Assembly (NCBI GenBank): GCA_905182995.1
Contig: CAJJDP010000137.1
Location: 124,001 to 188,000, forward strand
Source: Paramecium octaurelia
Lineage: Eukaryota > Ciliophora > Oligohymenophorea > Peniculida > Parameciidae
Reading direction: 5' to 3'
Length of the DNA stretch: 64,000 nt
Below are positions 1 through 10,789 of the stretch, piece after piece; position 1 is the stretch's first letter, and each line of letters opens with the position of its first letter. Below the pieces are notes generated by a model. It saw only the letters and a list, made by a program, of their open reading frames with translations. It searched no databases and had not been told where the DNA came from. The position numbers and the translations under genes were made by a program.

Positions 1-233
1 ATTAATAATTTATGATTTCCAATAGTTTCGAACTAAATAGAATTTTCTTGTGTAATTCTCTTACAAAACTTTTTTATTTGAAATTGTTCTAAATCTACTT
101 AGTATTTGAGAGATTTACTTATTCCTTTTGATTGGACTTCCTACTCTTTTTTTAGATCTCTACACATGAATGCTATTTATAAGGATAATGTGTTTCGATG
201 TTTAATATGCAGATTTCTTAATAATAATTACAT
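1..233 (-). CDS. Partial gene, unknown protein (5' end only)
   Basis: An open frame in the ciliate code starts at an ATG at 233 and runs leftwards off the window edge without TGA, giving about 77 residues. It is rich in Lys, Gln and Leu and looks like ordinary coding sequence (for example residues reading CRDLKKEQEVQSKGISKSLK). No family is recognised. The next gene starts on the other strand at 681. The start is simply the first in-frame ATG. It may be a chance open frame, because TGA-only stops make such frames common in AT-rich DNA. Confidence 0.35.
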
Positions 234-680
234 CTTAATCAATTCTTTAATAAAACATAACATTTTTAATCCATGTTAATCAAAAAATTTTATATATAAC
301 TAACAAGACTTCTCGCCATATTTCACTTTGTGTGACATACAATTTAATAGCGATGCTAAATTGTTATAAAAAAATTCAACTAGAGTATAGTGATTTTGGA
401 AAAGATATTTTCTGTAAAATTTTTTGAGCAACACTTAATTGTATATTTTTGATTTTTTACTAACTTGTTTAATAATATTTTTGTTAATAACAAATATGTT
501 TTTAAATATTTGATATTATACTTGTCATGCAAATTATCTTAAGGAACTCTAAATAAGAACTAACAATAGGTTCAATAGAATGAGTTAGAGTTACTTGACT
601 ATTGAATAATAGAGTTATCATTAATAAAGTTGCTAATTAGATATCAAATTTTAAATTTTTATATTTAACTAAACAAATTC
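234..680. other. Intergenic, nothing recognised
   Basis: About 450 bp of AT-rich sequence between two divergent genes. It presumably holds both promoters. No RNA gene, repeat or conserved motif was seen. Confidence 0.5.
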
Positions 681-3600
681 ATGATAGTGAGACAAAGCAT
701 ATCACCAAAAAGGAAGAGTATGACTCCTTCAATGTATGAAGGAAGATAATATTAATATACACTAAGATGTAGCAATCTTAAAACTGAAAGTCTGGATAAT
801 AGACATGTTTATTCAAGGAATGATGATTCCAAGAGAAAATAGCAAAACATTTCAAATCCCAGGAAAAGTATTTCAATATAAAACCCTCAAGCCACTTTGA
901 ATAGTTCTTCTAATTCCAAAAACCTAAAAACTCTATAATCATCTACTAGAAAATTATCTCTATAAACGTAACTAAAATACACTATTTTAGTAAGACAATG
1001 ATAAGCAGCACTACAAGCGACAATTGCTAGATTACGAAGTTCTTTCTTCATCCATTAACTAGTGCTCTATAAACTTGTGAAAGGCTGATAAAAGCCTAAA
1101 GATTAGAGGAAGCAATGAAAGAGCTCGAAGAAATCGACCATCCTCATATCAATCAAGATTACCAATCATAAATAGCATTTCTCAAGGGGACAATACACAT
1201 GCAAAATCGACAATATGAAAAGGCAATTAACAGTTTTTAAAAATGCAGACAATAAGGAGATTTTAATGGGAATGCATTGGTTCTATAAGCCATGTCTTTA
1301 GGAAAGTTAGGCAACTACATAGAAGCAATATAGCTTTTGAAAGACTTTCTATTGAAAAACAATGCCAAACAATCTCCAGTCTACTATGATGCAGTATTGT
1401 AAAAAGGAAAGCTTTTAATGAAATTAAAAAAATACAAATTGGCTATGCAGGATTTTATGATCGCCTCAGCCTTAGAGAAAGACATACAAATGTTTTAAGG
1501 GACTTTGGGGAAAGGGGATTGCTTAAGACTTTGTGGGAAAACCTTTGAAGCACTTATAATATATGAAGGAATCCCAGATAATAATCAAGTGCTCATTCGA
1601 AAGGTGATATGCTACTAAGAATTGGAGTAATTTGATAAGGCTTTGGACATCATCAATAAGATCTTAATTTAGGATTCTAGCAATTCGTAGGCACTATATT
1701 TAAAGGGCTCAATATTTATGAAGAAAGGGGAATTTAATGAAGCAATTTTAAGTTTTGAATAATCGATAACTGAGAATCATAGCAAAAAAGCAGTCACAAA
1801 ATCATTAATTGAAATAGCTAAAATTAAAATTGATCAAAAAGATTTCTATTCTGCTTATTATACTTTATAGAGAGTAGATCATTTAGATGTGGAAAAAGCA
1901 TCAATCATAGATCTTAAACAATTTACAGAAGGAGTAATATTTTTAATGAAACGGAAATACAAGGATGCAATTATAATCTTCACTGAATTAATCAATAAAT
2001 AGTAATTTGGTGAGTTCATCAAGAAACATATTTTTGTCTATAGAGCCTATGGTATTAAAATGTATTATATATTTAGGGTTCATTTCAGTGAACAAACATT
2101 AAAACGCTCTAAAAGATTTTAATTATATATCTAATTTTTATCCTTTAGATCCACCATAACTTTACAACAAGGTGATTTGTGAGGGAGTCGTGATGACATA
2201 ATAAAATTATTTTGAGAAAGCATAATCTTTGTTTTAGAAGGCTTCTTAGATAATTCCTGGTAAAATGGAACCACATTTTTATAAAGCTTTAACTTTAATT
2301 CAATTTGTAAGCAAACTTCAGATGAATGGAAAAGATAAGTTAATAAAAAATGCATTAAAATATCTTGATAAGGCTGTAACATTAAATGATAACAGTTCAA
2401 ACTTATTATATCATAGAGGAATAATAAGATTTTATTTTGGTTAATTGGAATTAGCTCTTTAGGATTTAACTATATCCATAGAAAAGAATGAATAACGAAA
2501 TCCAAAAATATTATATGCAAGAGGTCTGGTTCAAGCATGTTTAGACAATCCACAACAAGCATTAATCGATTTTACGGTGGCAATAAATTGGGATCCAAAA
2601 TATGCTGAAGTGTATTTGAATAGAGCAAAAGTAAATACATAACTAGGAAATAGAACTGAGGCTTTTGAAGATTTACAAACTTACATTTCAACAAAACCAA
2701 CTGACCCATAAATTTACTTATGGGCAGGGAATCTACTATTTCATCTTGGTGCTCATGGTACTGCCATAAAAACATATTCTCATTCTCCTGATCTTTAAAA
2801 CGATGTTCAGCTATTGAGTTATCGAGCTATGTGTTTCATTATTGAAAAAGATCTTAATAATGCCCTTATTGATTTAAGCAGAGTTTACGAGCTTACAAGT
2901 GATTAAAGATGGTTCATTGACAAAGAATGTTTGAGTGCATTAAAAATGGCAATAGAATAAAATACAAGGGAATTAATATTAATTTCTAATCCAATGAATA
3001 AATCTATTAAGAGATCTATAAGTTACAGATTGGCTTCGAGAAAATTAAAGTAAATCATAAATTTAGATGTTGAAGGCTATTTATTTATGAAATCAGATTT
3101 ATTGTTTTACAGAGGAGTTATGAAATTTTATTAGGGTAATTATATCAAAGCAATTAATAACTGGAATAACTCTTTTGAATTAATGAAGCAACTATAAAGA
3201 GAAGGGGTTGCTTCAAATGTTCAATCAGATTCTTCTGAGGGATCGGATAAATTGACCGTCGAAGTGGATGATATTAGATTCTAAGATCATACTTATAATA
3301 TGTATGAATATTAATACAATGTTGCTGTGGCCACTATTTTAGTAATAATCCTTATTATGGATAGAATAATCTTAAACCTGAAGGAAAATTATTGCTTGAA
3401 GAATTGGGTAGATTATTACCTTAGACACTTGCTTAAGGAATAATGTAACTTAGAGATGCTGTAGATGGCCAACAACTTTAAAGTGTTTTTGTTTTCCCAG
3501 AGTCTAATAGATTGTGCGAGGTCTTTCCTAAATTTAAGGTGGGGAATGCAGAAACTAGATTGTCGTTTTGCTTACCCAAGCTACCTTCTCCTTGTATGAA

Positions 3601-3876
3601 ACCTGGATTTGATCAGTAATTATTATAATCCATCTAAGTAATTTAAATGTTTGATATGTATGAGCATAGTCTATTGATGTGGAAAATAAGCCAGAAGCAC
3701 CATGGATTAAAAGGACTCTTGATGGAGTTATTTTTACAGAAAATGTTCAATATATTGATTTAGACCTTTTAAGCGAAACCTAAAGATCAGAATTGGATTA
3801 AATAGAGGAACAAGGTCCAGATTAAATTGAAGGCAACTTTTATACACTTGAAAAATCTACTTGTATAAGTAATTGA
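681..3876 (+). CDS. Large TPR-repeat protein
   Basis: A protein of 1030 aa in five exons. Introns are at 968-990, 2052-2076, 3342-3364 and 3638-3669, all GTA...TAG, and removal of the four keeps one frame to TGA at 3874. From about residue 110 onward the sequence is a string of helix pairs typical of tetratricopeptide repeats, such as AISLEKAINSFQK-like and QYEKAINSFQKC modules, with the usual Gly/Ala/Tyr spacing. TPR arrays act as protein-binding scaffolds; in ciliates many serve cilia and basal bodies, but nothing here proves that. The N-terminal ~95 residues are Ser/Asn-rich and probably disordered. The C-terminal third has no clear repeat. The start at 681 is the first ATG of the open frame. 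A downstream ATG at 998 lies inside exon 2 and would lose exon 1. Confidence 0.8.
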
Positions 3877-4109
3877 ATAATATCACCAATTTATATATAT
3901 ATATATAGATTATTTATATTTTCGATACATCATATTTAATCAATCTTAAACTAACTTCTAAATTAAGGAGATAGATTCTATTAAATAATTGTTACTTTTT
4001 AGAATGTTTCCTTCATGTATAAAAAAAAATATGGCATTATAAAGTTCATTTTGAATTATCAATAATTTTAATAAATATATATTATACAATTTTATTAATC
4101 ATAGTTCTT

Positions 4110-5252
4110 TCAATATTCATTGACAATTGAATTATGGCCTTCTATGAAATCCATTTGCTTTTGATAATTGAGTCTAGCGAATTCTTCATATTCTTATTAG
4201 TTATTTATTTGAATTTATTAACTATGTTATTGTTCTTAGTCTTGGTCCTCCTCTTTTTTGATGTTTTAGTGCATATCGTAATATGGGTTCCATTGTTCAT
4301 AAGGCATTTGATGAAGTAAGTGCTTATCATACATCATCATTAATTATTCTTAATCAAAATGGTGTTATTGAAGGTTGACTTCTTCTATGATATTAATAGA
4401 AATTTCTAACCTGCCTTGGGAATATCGCTCGAAGGATTCTTCTTTTTTCTCCCAGCTCTGCTTCTTTCGGTTCGAGGCAAACGCTTTCCATTTTCTCCCC
4501 TCAAAGCATATGGATTAAATTTTTAATGGTGGCTTCTGCATTGGCTGGGAGTTCTTGTGCCTATAAGTTCGCTCATTTATTTGAATATTTTGGAGGTTTT
4601 TTTCATCATAGAAGAAGTCATAATACTTTCATACTATTAAAGAAAGCCTATGTAAGTTGTATGCTCTTCTGTGGACCAATGTCCAGTGTTAATGTGTTCT
4701 TTTTTTGGTTTCTTGGTTGATTGATGCTAGCCTTTTTATTTTTGTGTTTGTTGGGATCCTTCTTGAGATCCTTAAGCTTCCTGATTTGAAATGATGTCTG
4801 ATTATAATTTGGGCATGGGAGCTCCTTAAATGCAATGAAACATCGAATAAGGAGTGATTTGTTTGGGTCTATGAATAAATAAATGGGTTTGGTACATTTG
4901 ATCTCTCTGTACTTGAGATTGAGCAGGCTCTTCGATGGCTTGCTTTGCAAACTCAAGAGTTTTTGGAAGTAATCCTATAGAATCAGTATTCCTTGGCATA
5001 GTGGTATAATGTTTACTTGATCTTCTTGCTTTTTTTGTATTTTTGTTGATGCATGACTTCATTTTCAGGAAAACAATCGACCGAGTATCCAGGGAATGGG
5101 GCAGGATAAGAGAACTAGGGCAGATAAGCAAATTCATTGTAATTCTAATATGGAATATATTCTTGAAGAAATCTTGTATAATACTTACTTTGGATATCCG
5201 ACTCTAGTTGGAATGCAAACTGTTGGTCACCCTGGAAGAAATATGGTTACAT
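4110..5252 (-). CDS. SHAQKYF-type Myb/SANT domain protein
   Basis: A protein of 363 aa in three exons, probably a nuclear DNA-binding factor. Around residues 180-235 it has a single Myb-like repeat: GHWSTEEHTTYIGFL, then MSELIGTRTPSQCRSHHQKF. The last part is the SHAQKYF-class signature (S-H-x-Q-K-F), known from plant and protist single-Myb regulators. The flanks are low complexity: a Gln/Lys-rich linker before the domain and a His/Met/Gln-rich tail after it. Introns are at 4385-4410 (GTT...TAG) and 4992-5016 (GTA...AAG, a non-TAG acceptor forced by the frame). The start at 5252 gives an open N-terminus beginning MQPYFFQGDQQ. It ends convergently toward the TPR gene, 233 bp away. Confidence 0.75.
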
Positions 5253-5307
5253 ATTAAAAACAATTAATTTTTTATATTCCTAATTAGTTTATATAAACAA
5301 CCTTTAA

Positions 5308-5650
5308 ATGTCTCTACGAGGTAATCCCTTTCCTTAAAAGCCATTCTAATTCAAAACTTATTGAATCCCCTCGTGTACCCTATGAAGATAAACGGCAAAG
5401 CTGAATAAATTTTCAATAGAATAACAAATGTATTAATTTTTATTTCCCTCTTAAAATGAAGTTGATTCAAGGTAGTTTTTGGGTTTCATAAGGAATGAAT
5501 TGGGGGGAATGGCAAATGAGAAGTATAGTTTGGATGCAGAGCTGAGTCAAAGAGAGTCTAATGACTAATAAGTGTTATAAAAAGGAAGGAAATATATTAA
5601 CTAAATATTCCGTATTTATATTTTTTTTGTTTTTCATAAAATTTAAGTAA
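5308..5650 (+). CDS. Possible small multi-exon gene, structure uncertain
   Basis: A coding-like stretch between two better genes. The clearest part is about 5450-5570, reading VDSRQFLGFIRNELGGMANE and then KYSLDAELSQRESNDQQ, which does not look random. An ATG at 5308 can be joined to it through two short introns (roughly 5321-5340 and one near 5382-5409), but the second join needs a GTG donor and the 3' end is unclear. Function unknown. It could also be two short frames or part of the upstream region of the PUF gene. Confidence 0.3.
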
Positions 5651-5672
5651 TATTTATATCAAACATTTAAAC

Positions 5673-7353
5673 ATGTCAGCTAAAGAATATGAAGCAGAGG
5701 ATGACTTGTTAGGATCTATTCTAAGAAGTAATATTTTAGTTACCTTAGATGACGATTACGAAGAAGTTTTTTCTAATAATAATAGTCCTTTACGGAAATA
5801 AGGCTTTGAAAGTGATAGTGTGATTGAGAATGTAATAATTGAATGAAATTTTTATAGGTTTCTACATCTGAAAAACATTATTTCGATAGTTTCAATCGAT
5901 CCTTCGAGCAGATGTCTTTGGGATCTGATCTGGCCTAAAGTCCGATGTCTAATCGAGTTCTTTATCCTCAGTGTCCACCGAATCATCTCAAATTCTCAAG
6001 ATAAGAGGATAGGTAAAGTGTGTCGATTAGTTTTGACGGGCCATCTTTTTCAACATAAGAAAATTCAATCAATTACAGAAAAGTTGGAAATGAGCACTTA
6101 GGATACTATAATAAACAACACATTCGATTGGTTGATTATTAAGTCCCATATTCTCCAGGAGTGATGAGACCACAAGGGATTTATTAGCCTGGATTTAATT
6201 ATTAATAGTCACCAAATGGATTAGGTTTTACTGGATATTAATAGGAAAGACAGCCTCTCATAGAAATAAATGATGATATTCAATTGACAAATGATCTGGT
6301 AAGATTTTGTGACTATTTAATCAGGACAATATGTGTGGGAATTAGTTGTTGTCAAGAAAAGTGCAAAAGATATTTGAGCATGGCAAACCAGATCAAAGAG
6401 AATTGATTTTTAATAAAGTAGAAAGATCTTGTGTTTAATTTTCCAAAGACGTTTTTGGGAATTACTTAATGTAAAAGATTTTCGAAAAAGGTAATTATAA
6501 ATAGTCTATCACCATTAAGGAACTCAACATCAATAGTAGAGATTGTTCAACAAGATAAGACCTCATGCTTATGAATTGTCGAAGAACAATTTCGGATGTC
6601 GAGTTATTTAAAAGATCATTGAGATCATTTCCAACAATGAGAGTTTCCAAAACTAATTCATCGACTCAATCAGACTCTAAGTGAAATCATTGCTCTATGA
6701 TTCCAGTGGCAACTATGTGATTCTCAAATGCTTGGAAGTCTTGCAGAAGGAAAAGATCGAGTTTTTCTTATAACCAATCGAAGACTCAACCTTATACTTA
6801 TGTTCATCTTAATATGGATGTAAGATATTGTTGAAAGCTCTTGAATTGTTTTCTCCCATTCAAACTGACAAGATCATGACCACTTGTTTGTAACACCAAT
6901 TCAATCTCTGTTAACAAGAGTTCGGAAATCACATCCTACAATTTGCCATCAAGAATTCACATTATCAGCCACTTGTTGTCAACTTTGTACTCTCAAACTT
7001 TGAGAAATTGTGTATGAACAAATATGCCAGTAATACAGTCGAAAAGGTTGTGGAAGCTTCTACCAATGAAGTCAAATAGCAGGTCATCTCTATACTTATT
7101 TCTAAATCCCAAATCAATGGATAGTATCATAATATATTTATTTATTAGAATCATTTTTGTGAACTTATCTATCAATCCATTTGGAAATTATGTTATGAAG
7201 AAAATGGTCATTATGTCAAATCATAATATTTTATAACCTTTGATAGACATTTTGAGATAAGATTAATATCTGATCACAGCAATAAGATCCTCTGACTATG
7301 GCTAAAGAATCTATTAGCTAATCGAAAAGACCTTATTAATGTACAAATCATGA
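5673..7353 (+). CDS. PUF-family (Pumilio) RNA-binding protein
   Basis: A protein of 524 aa in five exons. The N-terminal ~200 residues are Ser/Asn/Gln-rich and probably disordered. The C-terminal part is a Pumilio homology domain with about eight repeats; recognisable cores are FGNYLMQKIF, FGCRVIQKII, SGNYVILKCL, YGCKILLKAL, FGNHILQFAI, ASNTVEKVVE and FGNYVMKKMV. PUF proteins bind 3' UTRs base by base and lower translation or stability of target mRNAs. Introns are 5832-5857 (TAG), 6299-6324 (CAG), 6491-6519 (AAG) and 7124-7148 (TAG). The third restores the repeat 2 to repeat 3 linker, and the fourth restores repeat 8. What looks like a frameshift near 6490 is this intron. The start is the first ATG, and the total exon length is a multiple of three. 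Confidence 0.9.
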
Positions 7354-8058
7354 ATATAATTGAGATTATGATGACAATATAAATATGAATAAAAAATTAG
7401 ACAATATTTATTAATATTATCATGTACGATTTAAACTCGCATTCTTAAGGATTGATAAATAAAATTATAATCTTTAAGAGATCATCGATTATGTTTACAT
7501 CAAATCAAAGAAAGATAATTCAATTTTGATATAAAATAAAAAGAATAAACTTATATTAATTTGAAATTTTTAAGAATGACTTTTAGTTAGAATGTCTAAT
7601 AGATACGAGCAAAAAACTGAGTTCGATATATTTTTGAGAGATTACTATCACACCTTAATTCTCATCTAAACTAATTTATTTTATAATACTAGTGTATTTA
7701 TGATTTCAATTTTATATCTATTTTCTTAGTAGATTCTAAACATACCACTATATTAAATCAAAAGTCAGCATAAAAAGGCAATTTGCATTACAAAATTGTA
7801 TATTTGATAAATTGATTTCACCATTTTAATAAGAATTTTAATAATTAAAATATGTTACTTTAATAAATATAGTTTCTAAATTAAATGAGGAATTCGAAAA
7901 AGCATTATTATTACTTTATAATTTTTGTAATATAATTAACTAATTATTTCCTCTTAAGCATTTATAATATACAATTAAAAATTAGAAAAAAATAGATTGT
8001 CTTATTTGCATTAATATTTGTATTTATGAATTATGGAAATTGCTATTGATGTATAATC
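7354..8058. other. Convergent intergenic region, nothing recognised
   Basis: About 700 bp of AT-rich sequence between the 3' ends of the PUF gene and the protease-like gene. It is longer than most gaps here. No coding pattern or RNA gene was recognised. Confidence 0.5.
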
Positions 8059-9089
8059 TCAAACTTTGTTTGCAAATGATTATTTAGCATAGATACATTT
8101 GTTTGCCATGGCGATTTTAATATATCCTTATTCTCCAAAAGTAGCACTCCAAGACATCTTTAATTTATAATATGGTAAGTAGCCTTAATCTGTTCTGGCA
8201 TCATATCCGACAACTAAAGCATCATAATTCAAACTGTCTCCGCAAGGTTTGTCATAAACACCCTTCTTATATAATTAGAAATAAATGCTTGAAACTGAAA
8301 CTGGTGAGCTTATGATAATGATATAAATTACACAACAATATTTTCTGATAATGCTTAATAATAGTCTGAGTCTTCAACAAATTAATCTTGATTGATCATC
8401 TCATAACCATTTAGCAGCTAGATATTGTCCTTAGAAGCAAGACAAGCTCCTTTTGTTCCAGTATAAGGAACAGATGCATATAAATCTAAATAATGTTGAT
8501 TATCAGTCACCCAATCCCAAGTACTTTTTACTCCTCCTTCTAAACAAGGGTTATCCTAAGGAACACAATTTATCAAATATTGAGGCGAGATTTATTCATA
8601 CTCTCCAAGGTACCTGGCACCTTCTATAGAGCCAGCCACAGCAAAAGCCCAAGATCCTAGACATTTTCCTTGATCGTATGGTTAAGAATAACCCTAGATA
8701 GTTGACCAATCATAGTTGTCAGGTATATCGGCCTTAATTGCTTTTTTCTATTTCTTGGTTGTTTTCTCAAATGAGTTGTTTATATATTCCTAATCTGGAT
8801 ATGACGAATATAAATAAAGAGATGAGAATTCATCAAAAGTTAAGTCAGCAAATTAGTTGGCTTCGATTTCGAAGTTTTCTAATCCTTGATTATATCTGGC
8901 ATTGTGCTCGTTGACAATTTATAAATTCTGGTGGAATATTTATTTTCTATAAGTGTCCTCAACTCCTTAGTATAATTTCTTATGATGTTATTTCCATTTG
9001 GAGTATTCATCTGTCTATTGTTCAGAATTGTACAATTATAATGAAAGAAGTGAAATACTTAACAATGCGACAATGTATAAATTTTTCAT
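8059..9089 (-). CDS. Secreted papain-like protein lacking catalytic residues (C1A pseudopeptidase)
   Basis: A protein of 335 aa in two exons; the intron at 8309-8331 ends AAG. Residues 1-21 form a signal peptide. Residues ~25-90 match the I29 propeptide inhibitor of cathepsin L-like enzymes (FEIEANQFADLTFDEF). Residues ~122-335 match the C1A fold, with QGKCLGSWAFA, CGDSLNYDALVVGYD and KLKMSWSATFGEQGY. In active papains these segments carry Cys, His and Asn. Here the Cys position is Ser146 (codon TCT), the His position is Tyr281 and the Asn position is Met304. The oxyanion Gln140 is kept. The frame is intact, so it looks like a conserved non-enzyme rather than a pseudogene. It may bind peptides, inhibit or chaperone related proteases, or act extracellularly or in food vacuoles; which of these is not known. 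Confidence 0.85.
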
Positions 9090-9269
9090 AGATATTAATG
9101 CTTTAAATATTTTATTATGGTATATGTAGAAAAATAAATATAGAACTAGCAATATCATATGCATTATGCATAATTCATTATAATTATTTTAATTTCCATC
9201 TTGATTCATATCATTCAGCATTGATTACGCAATTTCGCACAATTCACTCACCAAGAAATACATTGAGTT

Positions 9270-9345
9270 TTAATAATAAAATCTTGCATGCTTCTCGCGT
9301 GCTTGCCTCAAGGAGAGCACTCTTTCCGATTGGTGTAGTAACTCT
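9270..9345. other. Local GC-rich island upstream of a short gene
   Basis: A short stretch (clearest at 9283-9320) is far richer in G and C than its surroundings and includes a possible small hairpin (GCATGC / GCGTGC). It lies between divergent genes starting at 9089 and 9431. It could be 5' UTR structure, promoter sequence or a small non-coding RNA. Nothing more can be said from sequence. Confidence 0.2.
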
Positions 9346-9430
9346 TTGAAATTATTAATAGATTTTAAGTTTTCTCTCCACTTTAATAATAATTTTCACT
9401 TAAAAAAACAGAATTCATACATATCAATAA

Positions 9431-9844
9431 ATGGATTCTTCAATTAGTAATATAATCGAGGATCAGGAAGATAACAATACTTTGTGTATTAAATATGAGG
9501 AACTTCTTATTTGGACTCCAAAAACCAAAGATGATGTCAAATTAAAAAACTAATCTCATATCGCTCGGAAAGAGCTGAGTTAGGTTGGTTCTTTGGCAAC
9601 CACTAAGGAATGGACCAAAACTTTATTGCACACGAGCACATTGATTAGTAAAGAAGCATATGTCAGGTCACTGAACTCAATGGAAGCTTTTTATGAAAAA
9701 AAAGAAAAAGAATCTGCTGATAATCAAACCAAGAGTCTTTCACCAGTAAAACATTAATTTGAAGAAATATCAGACTATACTTTTAAATTATTGGGTGGTA
9801 TCAAGAAAGTTAGATTTAGATTAAATTCAGATTATCAAGCATGA
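9431..9844 (+). CDS. Short uncharacterised protein, 137 aa
   Basis: A single open frame of 137 codons with no intron, reading through TAA codons as Gln. It is mixed charged and polar, with no signal peptide or membrane segment. The middle (KEWTKTLLHTSTLISKEAY) and the C-terminus (FKLLGGIKKVRFRLNSDYQA) look folded rather than low complexity. No family is recognised. The start is the first ATG after an AT-rich leader. Confidence 0.6.
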
Positions 9845-10789
9845 CTTCTACATTGTGAATAGTATTTATGTATATTGTCTTTATGTATATAATTCGTATA
9901 ATCCAATTTTCATTACTTACAAATTGTATTTGCCAAAACAATAAATTATAATGTATGATTAAAAATTAAACTTTCATTATGAAATTGATTACAAATAGAA
10001 TTAAGATTTAATTCAATTGTAATTTATAATAAAACTAAAATTTCTAAATTAGTGATAAGATTTCAATACTTTTTATTTATTTGCCAAGGTCCCATAACCC
10101 CAATAAAGAATAAAATTACGTAAATGAAGTCATCCTATAGATCAAATATCATAGCAATTATAATCAGCCAATTTTAAATCATTTAAGTTAAGTGCGAATA
10201 ATAAGATAACTTTTTTATCTAAAAATAGAATTTATTAATTATTACTTCATTGCATACTCTGTATTAAAAAAATTAAACAAAAAAATTAATTTAATATATT
10301 TATTTAAGATTTAAGAATTATAATATAAGAACTATCCATTTCAGAATATTGTAATGTTATGATCTATTCAATTTTGATTACAGTGAAGTGCCATATTAAA
10401 TTATTTAACACTCTCAATGTATATTATGGTAGTGTGCAATAAGGCTATCTATAAATTTGTTTATTCAATTGGAGTTCTAATGTTTACCATAAGTTCCTTA
10501 ATACTTAGTAAAAATGAAAATTTACTTAAGTTTGAATAATAATTGTAAAAGTAATTAACTAAACAATTCACTAATATTTGCAGTTCTTCAATGTTCACAT
10601 AATTATTCAAATAAATTATATTAGTAATAATATAAAAATTTTAGAAAGAAGAGACATTTTAATTATTATTAAACACACTAAATAAGTTGAGTTAATGATT
10701 TGAAGGAAGAGATCAATCTGTAGTTTATTGATTCTCAGAAGTTGAGATTAATTATTAAATTTAATTATTTTAGTAGGATAAATTTTAGA
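9845..10789. other. Gene-poor gap
   Basis: About 940 bp with no intact gene on either strand. Apart from the possible kinase relic in its middle, it is AT-rich spacer, and the promoter of the JmjC gene must lie at its right end. Confidence 0.5.
10080..10510 (-). pseudogene. Possible decayed protein-kinase fragment
   Basis: On the minus strand, scattered pieces in kinase order can be read: GTYGK near 10480-10500 (glycine loop), QIDHNITIF near 10345-10370 (like the IDHPNI helix C region) and LNLNDLKLADYN near 10165-10200 (like the LKLADFG segment). They are in different frames, with TGA codons between them, so no intact gene is present. Ciliates have very large kinase families, and Paramecium genomes carry many decayed duplicates, so a relic is plausible. 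The resemblances are short and may be chance. Confidence 0.25.

Noticed and set aside
6480-6545. Apparent frameshift in the PUF gene
   Set aside because: A 29-nt intron at 6491-6519 ending AAG restores the frame and the repeat.
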